A DNA stretch of 64,000 nucleotides from Palsa-1392 sp963819975 (GTDB lineage Bacteria > Verrucomicrobiota > Verrucomicrobiia > Chthoniobacterales > UBA10450). Both the position numbers and the translations under genes were made by a program. Each line of letters opens with the position of its first letter. Positions within the stretch are counted from its first letter, which is position 1. The notes beneath the pieces are model-generated. The model ran no database searches, was not told the DNA's origin, and was given only the letters and a program-made list of their open reading frames with translations. The DNA is taken from positions 248,001 through 312,000 of the forward strand of contig CAWFYE010000002.1 of NCBI GenBank assembly GCA_963819975.1. Reading direction: 5' to 3'. Below are positions 25,741-34,028 of the stretch, one piece after another.

Positions 25741-26343
25741 TCATCGGACCAGCGTCTCGAGCCGCTCCCGGGCGGAGGCGAGGATCGGCGCGCCGTGGGC
25801 GAAAAGCAGGCGCTTGAAATCCCAGTCGAGCAGCTTCCGGAGCGAGCGCCGCATCTCTTTTTGGTCGGCGCAATATTTCGCCGGTAGAAAAGTGAAGCCG
25901 TAGGGTTCGAAATTGATTAGCGCATCGCCAACCACGAAAGTTCCGCCGTCCTCCGCGAAATGATAGGCGATCTCGCCAGGTGCAGCGCCGGCAAGAGCAA
26001 TGGCGAATACACCGCGGCTGATTTCTTTGCCATCTGAAATCGAACGGGCGCTCTCGAACTCGCCGGCCACGACCGGGGCGGCGAAAATCGGGGCGTTAAA
26101 CTGGCCGGCAAAGGCCGCGGACTTCCGGAGATGATTCGAATTCGTGACCAGGACTCCGGCGACGTGGTTGGACGCGATTAGTTCCTCAATGGCGGAGGGC
26201 GCCAAAGGGATGGGATCCACGAGGAAAAAGCCGGCGGACGTTTTTACCGCGGTGGCAAAGAGATCCGACTTCACGGAAGGATCGTAAACCTGCCAGAGGG
26301 CAAGCGAAGGCGACAGGGCAAGGAAATCAGAAGCCGGCTGCAT
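25741..26343 (-). CDS. Metallo-beta-lactamase-fold protein lacking the HxHxDH motif
   Basis: 200 residues. The fold order is that of the metallo-beta-lactamase superfamily: FFLVDPIPL, GVLVTNSNHLRKSAAF (at the place of T-H-x-H-x-D-H), GEIAYHFAEDGGTFVVGDALI and RLLFAHGAPIL. Of the usual metal ligands, the first His pair and the Asp are missing (N-S-N-H-L-R), while Asp in VVGDAL and His in FAHGAP remain. It may bind one metal differently or be non-catalytic. It is divergent from pilC across a 73-base gap. Function unknown. Confidence 0.65.
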   Translation of the reverse strand: MQPASDFLALSPSLALWQVYDPSVKSDLFATAVKTSAGFFLVDPIPLAPSAIEELIASNHVAGVLVTNSNHLRKSAAFAGQFNAPIFAAPVVAGEFESARSISDGKEISRGVFAIALAGAAPGEIAYHFAEDGGTFVVGDALINFEPYGFTFLPAKYCADQKEMRRSLRKLLDWDFKRLLFAHGAPILASARERLETLVR

Positions 26344-26383
26344 GGCGAACTAGGCGACGAGCGGGGGGGCGTGGCACCGTAGC

Positions 26384-26392
26384 TGCTATAAT
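26384..26392 (+). promoter_or_regulatory. Extended -10 promoter of pilC
   Basis: TGCTATAAT is a perfect TGn extended -10 box, 24 bases before the pilC ATG at 26417, in otherwise GC-rich DNA. No good -35 hexamer is present, as is usual for extended -10 promoters. The predicted leader is short. Confidence 0.55.
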
Positions 26393-26416
26393 AGACATGA
26401 TTAGTATAAACACCAT

Positions 26417-27640
26417 ATGATGACCTTCTCCTATCAAGCTCGGGATGGTGCCGGGAATATCGTAAACGGTATTCAAGACGCGATCAACGAGGACAACGCT
26501 GTCACCAGTCTCATGAGCCGCGGGCTCATGGTGCTTTCACTCCAGCAGAAAGCCGCTGCCACCCGCTCCAAACAAAAGGTCTGGACGGTCAAGGAAACCG
26601 ATCTGGTTCTCTTCACTCGCCAGCTCGCCACCATGATCGAGGCCGGCATTTCGCTCGTCCAGGCGCTGACCGCGCTCTACGAGCAGTGCGATCCGAAACG
26701 ACAGAAAAACCTGCGCAACGTCATCAGTGACGTGACCGCGCGGGTCCAGGGCGGCGAAACCTTTAACGAATCGATCGCGAAACATCCGCGCGTCTTTAAC
26801 CGGCTCTTTGTCAGCATGGTGAAAGCCGGTGAAGCGGGTGGTCTGCTCTCGGAGATTCTCGACCGTTTGGCCGGCTTCCTCGAAGCGAGCGCACGCCTGC
26901 GCAAAAAGGTGAAGTCGGCCATGACCTATCCGGTCATCGTCATCAGCATCGCCTTTTTGATCACGACCTTCCTCATTGTCCGGGTCGTTCCGGTCTTTGG
27001 CGAAATCTTCAAGGATTTTGGCGCCAAACTCCCGGCGCCGACTCAATTCCTGATCGACCTGAGCGATTTCATTCGCGCGAAATGGTACTTCATGATTCTC
27101 GGGATTGGCGGGGTCTTTTTCGCGATCCGCACCTTTCTGCGCTCCACCCGCGGTCGGCAGTTAAGCGACATTTGGAAGCTGAAGCTCCCGGTCTTCGGTC
27201 CGCTCATCCATAAGATCTGCATGTCGCGCTTTGCCCGCACCTTTGCGCAGCTCATTCGTAGCGGTGTGCCAATTCTCGAAGTACTCGACATCGTCGGCGG
27301 CACCTCCGGCAACCACGTCGTCGAGGAGAGCATCAAGGGCGTGAGCGCTGATGTGGAAAAGGGCGACAACCTGTCGGTCGCGCTTTCGAAGAAGAAAATT
27401 TTCCCGCCGATGATGCTGCGAATGGTCGCAGCCGGCGAATCGACGGGCCGAATCGACACGATGCTGGAGAAAATGGCGGACTTCTGGGACGAAGAGATCG
27501 AGGCCCTGCTCGACGCGCTCACCTCGTTGATCGAGCCGCTCCTGATTGTGTTCCTCGGCGTGATCGTGGGTGGCATCGTGATCGCGATGTTCCTGCCGAT
27601 CTTCAAGCTGAACGAAGTAGTTTCGCAGAGCAAAAGCTAG
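26417..27640 (+). CDS. pilC: Type II secretion/type IV pilus inner-membrane platform protein (GspF/PilC)
   Basis: 407 residues. Two GspF domains are visible: one near 70-195 (LVLFTRQLATMIEAGISLVQALTALYEQ...FNRLFVSMVKAGEAGGLLSEIL) and one near 270-395 (MSRFARTFAQLIRSGVPILEVLDIV...MMLRMVAAGESTGRIDTMLEKMADF). Membrane segments lie near 168-190, 215-237 and 375-397. PilC is the platform on which PilB acts; PilB and prepilin-like genes are in the same window, though pilC has its own promoter. A strong terminator follows. Alternative start: the adjacent ATG at 26420. Confidence 0.93.
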   Translation: MMTFSYQARDGAGNIVNGIQDAINEDNAVTSLMSRGLMVLSLQQKAAATRSKQKVWTVKETDLVLFTRQLATMIEAGISLVQALTALYEQCDPKRQKNLRNVISDVTARVQGGETFNESIAKHPRVFNRLFVSMVKAGEAGGLLSEILDRLAGFLEASARLRKKVKSAMTYPVIVISIAFLITTFLIVRVVPVFGEIFKDFGAKLPAPTQFLIDLSDFIRAKWYFMILGIGGVFFAIRTFLRSTRGRQLSDIWKLKLPVFGPLIHKICMSRFARTFAQLIRSGVPILEVLDIVGGTSGNHVVEESIKGVSADVEKGDNLSVALSKKKIFPPMMLRMVAAGESTGRIDTMLEKMADFWDEEIEALLDALTSLIEPLLIVFLGVIVGGIVIAMFLPIFKLNEVVSQSKS

Positions 27641-27664
27641 GGAGAAGCTTGCTCCACGGAGAGG

Positions 27665-27700
27665 GAGGGCGGATCGCAAGGTCCGCCCTCTTTTTTCTTT
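27665..27700 (+). terminator. Rho-independent terminator of pilC
   Basis: A nine-base-pair stem GAGGGCGGA/TCCGCCCTC with an eight-base loop is followed directly by TTTTTTCTTT, 24 bases after the pilC stop. It is the clearest intrinsic terminator in the window. Confidence 0.85.
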
Positions 27701-27726
27701 CCGCGTGCACGTGCTCGATTCCGGAG

Positions 27727-27790
27727 GTGTAGCGGCGGGCGTGCCGCCCGCAAAGCCTTCCGCCAGCGGCTGACACAGCCGCCACTACAC
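27727..27790. repeat. R1 dispersed inverted repeat, short copy
   Basis: The left arm GTGTAGCGGCGGGCGTGCCG and right arm GACACAGCCGCCACTACAC are separated by only about 20 bases. It is the compact form of the R1 element at 2214, 5736 and 8266. It lies after the pilC terminator. Confidence 0.75.
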
Positions 27791-27882
27791 TCGGCTCGAA
27801 ATGATCGATCACGAATACGATTACGAGGAGACCAGCTCCGAAAAATCTTGCTCGCGACACGAGTGTGCGAGACGAATCCTGC

Positions 27883-28677
27883 ATGACGGAGCTGGACGAT
27901 TTCAAAAGCTCCGTCGCGCTTCTCGTATCCAGTTGCGATGCCTTCTTCGACGCCTGGCATCCCTTTAACGCCTTCTTCGAAACGTTCTGGGGCGATTGCC
28001 CTTTCGATATTTTTCTGCTCACGAACGAACTGGAAATTCGCTCGTCCCGCATTCGCGGTATCTCCGTCGGCGAAGATCGCGGCTGGTCGAGCAATCTTTT
28101 GCTTGCCCTGGAGCAGATCGATTATCCCTACGTGCTCTATTTCCAGGAAGACTATTTCCTGATCGCCCCGGTCGAGCGCGCGCAGTTGGCGCGCGATTTT
28201 GCCGAAGCGATTGAACAGGAGGCCGACTCGCTCTGCTTTCGAGCGCGCTCCAAATTCGACGCCGGTTTTCAACCACTGAATGACCGTTACGGAACCGTCC
28301 CTCTCGAATCCCTCGGTCGCACGCGTTGCCAGGTCACGCTCTGGAAACGGAGCGCGCTTCAGTCGATTCTTCGCGAGGGCGAGACGGCGTGGAATTTTGA
28401 AGCGCGCGGCAGCGCCCGCACCCAGGAGATGCAGATCCTTTCCTACGCCAGCCGGGAAAACGCGCCGATTCGTTACCTCATGTCCGCCATCTCGCGCGGT
28501 CTCTGGATGCCGGAAGCGATCGAACTTTGCCGATCGCACGGAGTCAGGATCGATCCATTTTTCCGCCCGGTTTTTCCTGAACGGTCTTGGCAGCGGCGCC
28601 TGCGTCGCGCGCTCGGCCGGGTGCGGCTCAAGCGCGCCCTCGCGGCCCAAAATGGCAAGCCGATCGAACTGACATGA
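27883..28677 (+). CDS. Glycosyltransferase-like hypothetical protein
   Basis: 264 residues from the ATG at 27883; an in-frame GTG at 27865 would add six residues. The start VALLVSSCDAFFDAWHPFNAFF, then FDIFLLTNELE and YPYVLYFQEDYFLIAPV, follow the plan of a GT-A glycosyltransferase, with ED in the place of the DxD metal motif. The C-terminal third is Arg-rich. The stop overlaps the sulfotransferase start (ATGA), which suggests a joint role in making a sulfated surface glycan. The assignment is by pattern only. Confidence 0.5.
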   Translation: MTELDDFKSSVALLVSSCDAFFDAWHPFNAFFETFWGDCPFDIFLLTNELEIRSSRIRGISVGEDRGWSSNLLLALEQIDYPYVLYFQEDYFLIAPVERAQLARDFAEAIEQEADSLCFRARSKFDAGFQPLNDRYGTVPLESLGRTRCQVTLWKRSALQSILREGETAWNFEARGSARTQEMQILSYASRENAPIRYLMSAISRGLWMPEAIELCRSHGVRIDPFFRPVFPERSWQRRLRRALGRVRLKRALAAQNGKPIELT

Positions 28678-29489
28678 GGCGAATCGTGAGGTGGAATGTG
28701 AGCGGCCGCGCGCGCGAGCTCTCGGGCGGCGACGCAATTCTGGTCTCGATCCCGAAAAGCGGTCGCACCTGGGTGCGCACTTTTCTCTGCGCCTATTTTT
28801 GCGAAAAAGCCGGGCAACCCTTCTCTCTCGAACCCGAGCAGTATCCGGGCGTGCCGCGAGTCATTTACACGCACGATCTTTTCGAGCAGCGGACGAAAGC
28901 CGATCGCTGGGATAAGGTGCGCGGGAAATTTCTCATTCCGCCGCGGGAACGCGCCCGTCTCCCGATCATACTTCTGGCGCGCGACCCGCGCGACGCCTTT
29001 GTCTCGCTCCACATTCAGCTCACCCGCCGGACGAAGGAAACCCCGGCCGAATTGAAGCAAAAGAGCGCGACCGACTTGCTGCGCGATCCGGCTTTCGGAA
29101 TCCGGTCGATGATCGAGGTGATGAATTGCTGGCTCGCGGAATGGTCGGATCGTTCCGATTTTTTGCTCCTCCGTTACGAGACCCTGCGAGAGGAGCCGGC
29201 GCCGGGATTCCGCGCGCTCCTTCGGCTTCTCGGCGAAGAGCTGGTAACAGAATCGGCCTTCGCCCACGCCCTCCAGTTTTCCGACTTCGGGCAGATGAAA
29301 AAAATGGAGAGCGCGGGAGAGTTCGACTCCAAGATCCTGCGCGCGGGCGACGCACGTGATCCCGAATCGTTCAAGGTGCGGCGGGGAAAAATCGGCGGCT
29401 TCGAGGATTATCTGTCGCCTAACGACCAGGAATACGCCGCCGCCGCTCTGCAAAAACTCGATTCGCGCTTCGTTTACAGCGTGGCCTGA
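28674..29489 (+). CDS. PAPS-dependent sulfotransferase
   Basis: 271 residues from 28674 (ATGA overlap with the upstream gene). SIPKSGRTWVRTFL near residues 24-37 is the 5'-phosphosulfate loop, and LARDPRDAFVSLHIQ is the 3'-phosphate-binding motif (R-D-P-x-D-x-x-x-S) of the sulfotransferase_1 family. Later FLLLRYETLREEP and RRGKIGGFEDYLS fit family landmarks, the latter being the R-K-G-x-x-G-x-W/F loop. It transfers sulfate from PAPS to an alcohol or glycan. The coupled GT-like gene suggests a saccharide acceptor. A sulfur-uptake operon follows. Confidence 0.85.
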   Translation: MRRIVRWNVSGRARELSGGDAILVSIPKSGRTWVRTFLCAYFCEKAGQPFSLEPEQYPGVPRVIYTHDLFEQRTKADRWDKVRGKFLIPPRERARLPIILLARDPRDAFVSLHIQLTRRTKETPAELKQKSATDLLRDPAFGIRSMIEVMNCWLAEWSDRSDFLLLRYETLREEPAPGFRALLRLLGEELVTESAFAHALQFSDFGQMKKMESAGEFDSKILRAGDARDPESFKVRRGKIGGFEDYLSPNDQEYAAAALQKLDSRFVYSVA

Positions 29490-29623
29490 TAAGGGCGGCG
29501 AATCTCTTCCTCGAGCGAGCTCGTCGCTGTTCTCGGGTGCTCTCTGCGAAGGCGGAGCGGATCGCGTTCCAGCAGAATTTTCAGGCCAAAACTGAAGCCC
29601 AAAAAAATCTTAAAAAAATATGT

Positions 29624-29678
29624 TGTAATCTCTATTGGAGCGATAGAGTATTAATCCATACCGATTAAGTAGAGATTA
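29624..29678 (+). promoter_or_regulatory. AT-rich inverted-repeat cluster upstream of the Rrf2 operon
   Basis: In a short AT-rich island, TAATCTCTA (29626-29634) and its exact reverse complement TAGAGATTA (29670-29678) flank 35 bases that also hold CTCTAT/ATAGAG (29630-29635, 29643-29648) and TTGTAA...TATTAA promoter-like boxes. This resembles an operator/promoter for the following genes, possibly bound by the Rrf2 protein encoded next. Confidence 0.45.
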
Positions 29679-29684
29679 AACTTC

Positions 29685-29873
29685 ATGAAAAAACTGAACT
29701 CGATCTTGATGGAAACCTTGCGGGTCGTCGGGGCGACCTTTTTCTGGGCGCTGACGTTACCGGCCGCGCTGATTGTCTTTCCGGTGGCGGTGCTTTGCAC
29801 AAGGGCAGCTGCTCTCCGCCCGCGCCGGGCCATGGTAGGAGGTCACCTCCCTTCCTCCCCCGTTTCGGTCTGA
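29685..29873 (+). CDS. Small single-span membrane protein
   Basis: 62 residues: MKKLNSILMETLR, then one hydrophobic segment (VVGATFFWALTLPAALIVFPVAVLC, about 14-38) and an Arg-rich tail. It lies between the inverted-repeat cluster and the Rrf2 gene. It has no recognised family, and coding status is uncertain because its second half looks non-conserved. If real, it could be a small membrane protein co-regulated with the sulfur genes. Confidence 0.4.
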   Translation: MKKLNSILMETLRVVGATFFWALTLPAALIVFPVAVLCTRAAALRPRRAMVGGHLPSSPVSV

Positions 29874-29925
29874 CCTTTTTGTTTCCCCGACTCGACAAGC
29901 CGAAGCGCCTGCCACACTCAGAGGG

Positions 29926-30450
29926 ATGAATCTTTCCAAACGAAGCGAATACGCCCTCCGCGCCCTGATTGATCTCGGGATCGCCCGCGAGCTCGGCCGT
30001 CCCATTCTGCAAGTCAGCGAGCTAGCCCACAAAGAGAAACTTCCGACCAAGTTTCTAGAGCAAATACTCACTCAGCTCCGCCAGGCCGGCTATGTGCAGA
30101 CGCGGCGCGGCAAGCTGGGTGGATACTCCCTGGCCAAGCCCGCCGCGAAGATAAAACTCGGCGCGGTCATTCGGCTCCTCGACGGCCCGCTCGCTCCGAT
30201 CGCCTGCGTGAGCCAAACGGCTTATGAGCGTTGCACCTGTCCCGATGAGGCTCACTGCGGCTTGCGCATGCTCATGCTCGACGTGCGCAATGCCATCGCG
30301 CGCATTCTTGATCGGTCCACCCTGGCTCAAATCGTCGAGATCACCTTGCGCAAAATGCGCCGGGACAAGGTGCCGGTCCCGTTTGCCCGGCAGTCATTCG
30401 GATTAAACGAACTCCTTTCGGTTAACCAGAGCGCGAATCCTTCAGCCTGA
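29926..30450 (+). CDS. Rrf2-family transcriptional regulator (CymR/IscR-like)
   Basis: 174 residues. A winged-helix DNA-binding domain with the Rrf2 start MNLSKRSEYALRALIDLG, then LPTKFLEQILTQLRQAGYVQTRRGKLGGYSLAKP (recognition helix and wing). Four Cys (94, 103, 105, 111) lie in the region where IscR/NsrR bind a cluster, but spacing differs from the IscR triad. The gene leads a set for sulfur uptake (YezD, porin, SsuABC), which fits a CymR-like role sensing sulfur status. Cluster binding is possible but not shown. Confidence 0.88.
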   Translation: MNLSKRSEYALRALIDLGIARELGRPILQVSELAHKEKLPTKFLEQILTQLRQAGYVQTRRGKLGGYSLAKPAAKIKLGAVIRLLDGPLAPIACVSQTAYERCTCPDEAHCGLRMLMLDVRNAIARILDRSTLAQIVEITLRKMRRDKVPVPFARQSFGLNELLSVNQSANPSA

Positions 30451-30455
30451 CGATT

Positions 30456-30653
30456 ATGCGCGAGAAGGTCGAGAGTCTGCGCTACGGGGTGGTCCAAATC
30501 GTCATTCACGATTCCAGAGTCACCCAAATCGAGCGGACGGAGAAAACCAGAATCGAAAGCCGTCAAGACAGCCATTTTTCCAACCGACCAGACAAACTGG
30601 AGGAACCAAAACTCAGCGGAGAGTCGCACCGGACCACCGGAAACCGCTCCTAG
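30456..30653 (+). CDS. YezD-family (DUF2292) small protein
   Basis: 65 residues. VESLRYGVVQIVIHDSRVTQIERTEKTRIE (about 5-34) is the entire YezD/DUF2292 domain, a small beta-rich module found near sulfur-assimilation genes in Bacillus and other bacteria. The remaining 30 residues are a polar tail. It starts five bases after the Rrf2 stop and precedes the outer-membrane channel gene, so it fits the sulfur operon. The molecular role of YezD is unknown. Confidence 0.75.
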   Translation: MREKVESLRYGVVQIVIHDSRVTQIERTEKTRIESRQDSHFSNRPDKLEEPKLSGESHRTTGNRS

Positions 30654-30665
30654 TGTGTTTGCTCC

Positions 30666-32162
30666 ATGTTAAAGAATATTTCGATCTATCTACAGAAAGT
30701 GCTGCAGGGACGACTCGGGTTCGCGGCGGCTCTTTCAATTCTTCCGTCCCTCACTCTTGCGGCTGGGGGCCAAGCGGAAATCAAGTCCACCGCGCCGCCC
30801 GCGCTCGGCAAGAGAAAGGAAGCGAAAGAGAAAAGTCTCCTCACCTTTTGGGATGGGTGCCTCATTTTCGATCTCGAAGAACGGATGCGCGAGGAAAGCC
30901 GGGAAAACAACCGCGACTTCAATCGCGGGATTCGAGACAACAACGATGGCTCATGGCTGGTGAACCGATTCCGGATCGGATTGGCGGTCAAGCCGGTCTC
31001 CTGGCTAAAGCTTTACGGGCAGGGGCAAGACTCGCGCGAAGCGTATTCGCCCCGGCCCAATATTCCCGGGGTGGCGGGAGCGGAAGGGGACGACGAAATC
31101 GATCTCCGACAGGCTTACCTGTTGCTCGGCGACCTTCAGAGGTTTCCGCTCCTTCTGAGCGTCGGTCGGCAGGCGATCACCTACGGCGACGGCCGGCTTG
31201 TGGCCGATTCAAGGTGGGGCAATTTTTTCCGCAGCTTCGATGCGATCAGGTTGCGCTTTGAAGAACCGCATTACTGGTTTGAAACCTTTGCCATGCGACC
31301 GGTGCAAATCATCCGGCATAAGTTCGATTCGAGTGACTCGGCGGATAACTTCTTTGGCGGCTATTTCTCAACTGATCTTGTTCCAATTCAGACGACGGAC
31401 TTCTATGTCTACTACCAGCACAAAGACGGTAACCAGCCCGAACTGAATCCGACCAACACAATCGATCCGCAAGGATTCTGGAACGGTCCGGCGGCGCGAT
31501 TCGCCACCATTGGTGCCCGTGTAAAATCAATACCCGATTCACTAAACGGCTGGGATTACGCCGCCGAAGCTGCCTGCGAAGTCGGCGATGCTTATCAAAC
31601 GACTCTTAGCTCATCGCGATCCGACTTGAGTGCGTTTGCTCTGAACCTAACAGGTGGCTATACGGCAAAAGGGTTTCCGTGGACGCCTCGTTTTGGCCTG
31701 GAGTACAACTTTGCCTCCGGCGACAACGATCCGAATGACGGCAATTCGGAGTCATTCCGAAACCTTTTTCCATCCAACCACGACAAGTATGGATTCATGG
31801 ACGAATTTAGCTGGCGCAACATCCACGATCTTCGCTTCCAGGCGAACGTTAGGCCGATCAAAAAACTTGACCTTGAGTTTGACTATCACGGCTTCTGGCT
31901 CGCCAACACGCACGACTATTGGTATCGCTCCAACGGCCTCTCGACCCTGCGCACGAAAACACCCGATGGACGGAACGTGCGAACAATCGGGGCGAGCAAT
32001 TTCGCCGGCCAGGAAATCGATCTGACGGCGACTTATGAGCTGAACAGGTTCTGCAGGGTCCAGGTCGGTTACAGCCATTTTTTTGCCGGACAGTATCTGG
32101 TGGATACCGGCCCGCATTCGGATGCCAACTTTGGCTACGTCATGACGACATTCAGCTTCTAG
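30666..32162 (+). CDS. Outer-membrane channel, alginate-export/porin type
   Basis: 498 residues with an N-terminal signal (GRLGFAAALSILPSLTLAAGG) and many alternating beta strands. The sequence ends in MTTFSF, the C-terminal Phe expected of outer-membrane barrels. LLLSVGRQAITYGDGRLVADSRWGNFFRSFDAIRLRF is characteristic of the alginate-export (AlgE-like) barrel family. Here it sits between YezD and an SsuA-like gene, so it probably lets organosulfur compounds cross the outer membrane rather than exporting alginate. It starts 12 bases after the YezD stop. Confidence 0.8.
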   Translation: MLKNISIYLQKVLQGRLGFAAALSILPSLTLAAGGQAEIKSTAPPALGKRKEAKEKSLLTFWDGCLIFDLEERMREESRENNRDFNRGIRDNNDGSWLVNRFRIGLAVKPVSWLKLYGQGQDSREAYSPRPNIPGVAGAEGDDEIDLRQAYLLLGDLQRFPLLLSVGRQAITYGDGRLVADSRWGNFFRSFDAIRLRFEEPHYWFETFAMRPVQIIRHKFDSSDSADNFFGGYFSTDLVPIQTTDFYVYYQHKDGNQPELNPTNTIDPQGFWNGPAARFATIGARVKSIPDSLNGWDYAAEAACEVGDAYQTTLSSSRSDLSAFALNLTGGYTAKGFPWTPRFGLEYNFASGDNDPNDGNSESFRNLFPSNHDKYGFMDEFSWRNIHDLRFQANVRPIKKLDLEFDYHGFWLANTHDYWYRSNGLSTLRTKTPDGRNVRTIGASNFAGQEIDLTATYELNRFCRVQVGYSHFFAGQYLVDTGPHSDANFGYVMTTFSF

Positions 32163-32172
32163 CGTTCAATCC

Positions 32173-33141
32173 ATGAAAATAAAACACATCATAGCAGTCA
32201 TTGTTGCGCTGGCCTTTTGCGCGCAAAACTCAAATGCCGAAGAGAAAATAACGCTCCGGTTCGGACATTTTCCCAACATCACCCATGCCCAGGGCGTCAT
32301 CGCCCATGCCTTGTCCCGCCAGGGCACGGGATGGTACGAAGAGCGGCTCGGGCCCGGCGTGAGCGTGCAGTGGTTCACTTATAACGCCGGTCCGTCGGCG
32401 ATGGAGGCAATCTTCGCCGGGTCGCTTGATCTGACTTATGTCGGGCAGGGTCCAGCCCTGAACGCGCACTTCAAATCGGACGGGGAAGAGATCCGGGTGA
32501 TCAGTGGGGCGGCGACCGGGGGGGCGGCTTTGGTCGTTAGGTCGGATGGCTCCCTGAAAAGCGCGGCTGACTTTCGCGGCAAAACCATCGCTACCCCGCA
32601 GCTCGGCAACACCCAGGACATTTCCTGCCGCGCCTGGCTCAAGTCGCAGGGCTACAAGGTCACGTTACTCGGCGGGGAGGTAAAGGTCCTCCCGGTCGCC
32701 AACCCTGATCAGCTGGGGGCCTTTCAACGCCGCCAGGTGGATGCGGTCTGGACGGCCGAGCCCTGGGTCACCCGGCTGGAACGCGAAGCGGGCGGGAAAG
32801 TCTTTCTGGAAGACAGCAACGTCCAGACAACCTGGCTCGTCGCGAGCGCGAAAGTTCTCAAGGAGCACGGGGCGCTGGCCAAAAAAGTGGCGGCCGCCAA
32901 CGTCGAATTAACGCAGTGGATTCAAAGCCACCCGGAGGAAGCCCAGAAACTTCTGGCTGCCGAATTAAAAGATGAGACAAAGGCGACAATCGCTCCGGAG
33001 GCGATCGCGCAGGCTTGGAGTCGGATCAAGTTTACCTCCGAGGTTTCGCCGCAACTCGTATCCAAGGCGGTGCAGGACGCGAAAGATGCCGGGCTCGTCC
33101 GGGGCGCGACCGATACCTCCAAACTGCTCGCGCTTCCATGA
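32173..33141 (+). CDS. ssuA: ABC transporter periplasmic substrate-binding protein (SsuA/TauA-like)
   Basis: 322 residues with a signal peptide (MKIKHIIAVIVALAFCAQNSNA). It follows the SsuA/TauA/NrtA plan: LRFGHFPNITHAQGVIAHAL, then VQWFTYNAGPSAMEAIFAGSLDLTYVGQGPAL, GKTIATPQLGNTQDISCRAWL and VDAVWTAEPWVTRLE. It binds an organosulfonate, sulfate ester, nitrate or related oxyanion; the neighbouring YezD and Rrf2 genes favour a sulfur compound. It overlaps the ATPase gene by four bases. Confidence 0.88.
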   Translation: MKIKHIIAVIVALAFCAQNSNAEEKITLRFGHFPNITHAQGVIAHALSRQGTGWYEERLGPGVSVQWFTYNAGPSAMEAIFAGSLDLTYVGQGPALNAHFKSDGEEIRVISGAATGGAALVVRSDGSLKSAADFRGKTIATPQLGNTQDISCRAWLKSQGYKVTLLGGEVKVLPVANPDQLGAFQRRQVDAVWTAEPWVTRLEREAGGKVFLEDSNVQTTWLVASAKVLKEHGALAKKVAAANVELTQWIQSHPEEAQKLLAAELKDETKATIAPEAIAQAWSRIKFTSEVSPQLVSKAVQDAKDAGLVRGATDTSKLLALP

Positions 33142-34028
33142 GCTTCCGGCCTGACGACTCCAGTCACCTCGCGGGATTGGAACCGATTTCCCACCCGGCG
33201 GTGCCGCCGAGCACGAGCTCGTCGGTGCGGGAGGAATTGCAGTTCGTCCCGCCAAGCAAGCTAACGGTCGAAAATGTCTCCAAAACTTTTAAAACCCGGA
33301 CGGGCAGCGTGCAGGCTCTCGACTGCGTGAGCCTGAAAGTCAGCGAAGGGGAATTCGTCTGCCTGGTCGGCGCTAGCGGGTGCGGCAAATCGACGCTCCT
33401 AAATATGATCGCCGGCCTGGAAAAGCCGGACAGTGGCACTGTTTCGGCGGATGGCCGGAACGTCACTGAGCCTGGTCGCGATCGGCTCGTCATGTTTCAG
33501 GAATCGGCGCTCTTTCCCTGGCTGGATGTGCTCGGGAACGTCCTCTTTGGCTTGAAAATGAAACCCAACCTGACGAACAAGGACCGCAAGGACGTGGCGC
33601 GCTATTATCTCGAGCTCGTCGGCCTGACGAAATTCGAGCACGCCAACATCCACGAGCTTTCGGGAGGAATGAAACAGCGGGTCGCCCTTGCCCGCGCGCT
33701 CGCGCCCAACCCCCGCATGCTCCTGATGGATGAGCCCTTCGCCGCGCTCGATGCGCTCACCCGGGAGCAACTCTATGGCGATCTACAAAAGATCTGGGCC
33801 GCCCGGCGCAAGACGATCATCTTCGTCACGCACAACGTTCGCGAAGCCGCGTGTCTCGGAGATCGGGTGCTCCTCTTTTCGCCGCATCCGGGCCGGATCC
33901 GGGAAGAATTCGTGATCAAACTGCCGCGCCCGCGCGATATCAACAGCACGGACCTGGCGGAGTACGCCACCCGAATCATGCGCTCGCTCAAGGGATTCAA
34001 AGAAGATCATGGAGAGGTGGCAGAATGA
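33138..34028 (+). CDS. ssuB: ABC transporter ATPase (SsuB/TauB-like)
   Basis: 296 residues from the ATG at 33138 (ATGA overlap with ssuA). A leader of some 38 residues precedes the nucleotide-binding domain. Walker A is GASGCGKST, the Q-loop is MFQESALFPWLDVLGNV, the signature is LSGGMKQRVALARAL, Walker B is MLLMDEPFAALD and the switch His is in FVTHNVREA. Size and motifs fit the SsuB/TauB/NrtD group that powers import with SsuC. Stop overlaps the permease start (ATGA). Confidence 0.9.
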   Translation: MSFRPDDSSHLAGLEPISHPAVPPSTSSSVREELQFVPPSKLTVENVSKTFKTRTGSVQALDCVSLKVSEGEFVCLVGASGCGKSTLLNMIAGLEKPDSGTVSADGRNVTEPGRDRLVMFQESALFPWLDVLGNVLFGLKMKPNLTNKDRKDVARYYLELVGLTKFEHANIHELSGGMKQRVALARALAPNPRMLLMDEPFAALDALTREQLYGDLQKIWAARRKTIIFVTHNVREAACLGDRVLLFSPHPGRIREEFVIKLPRPRDINSTDLAEYATRIMRSLKGFKEDHGEVAE

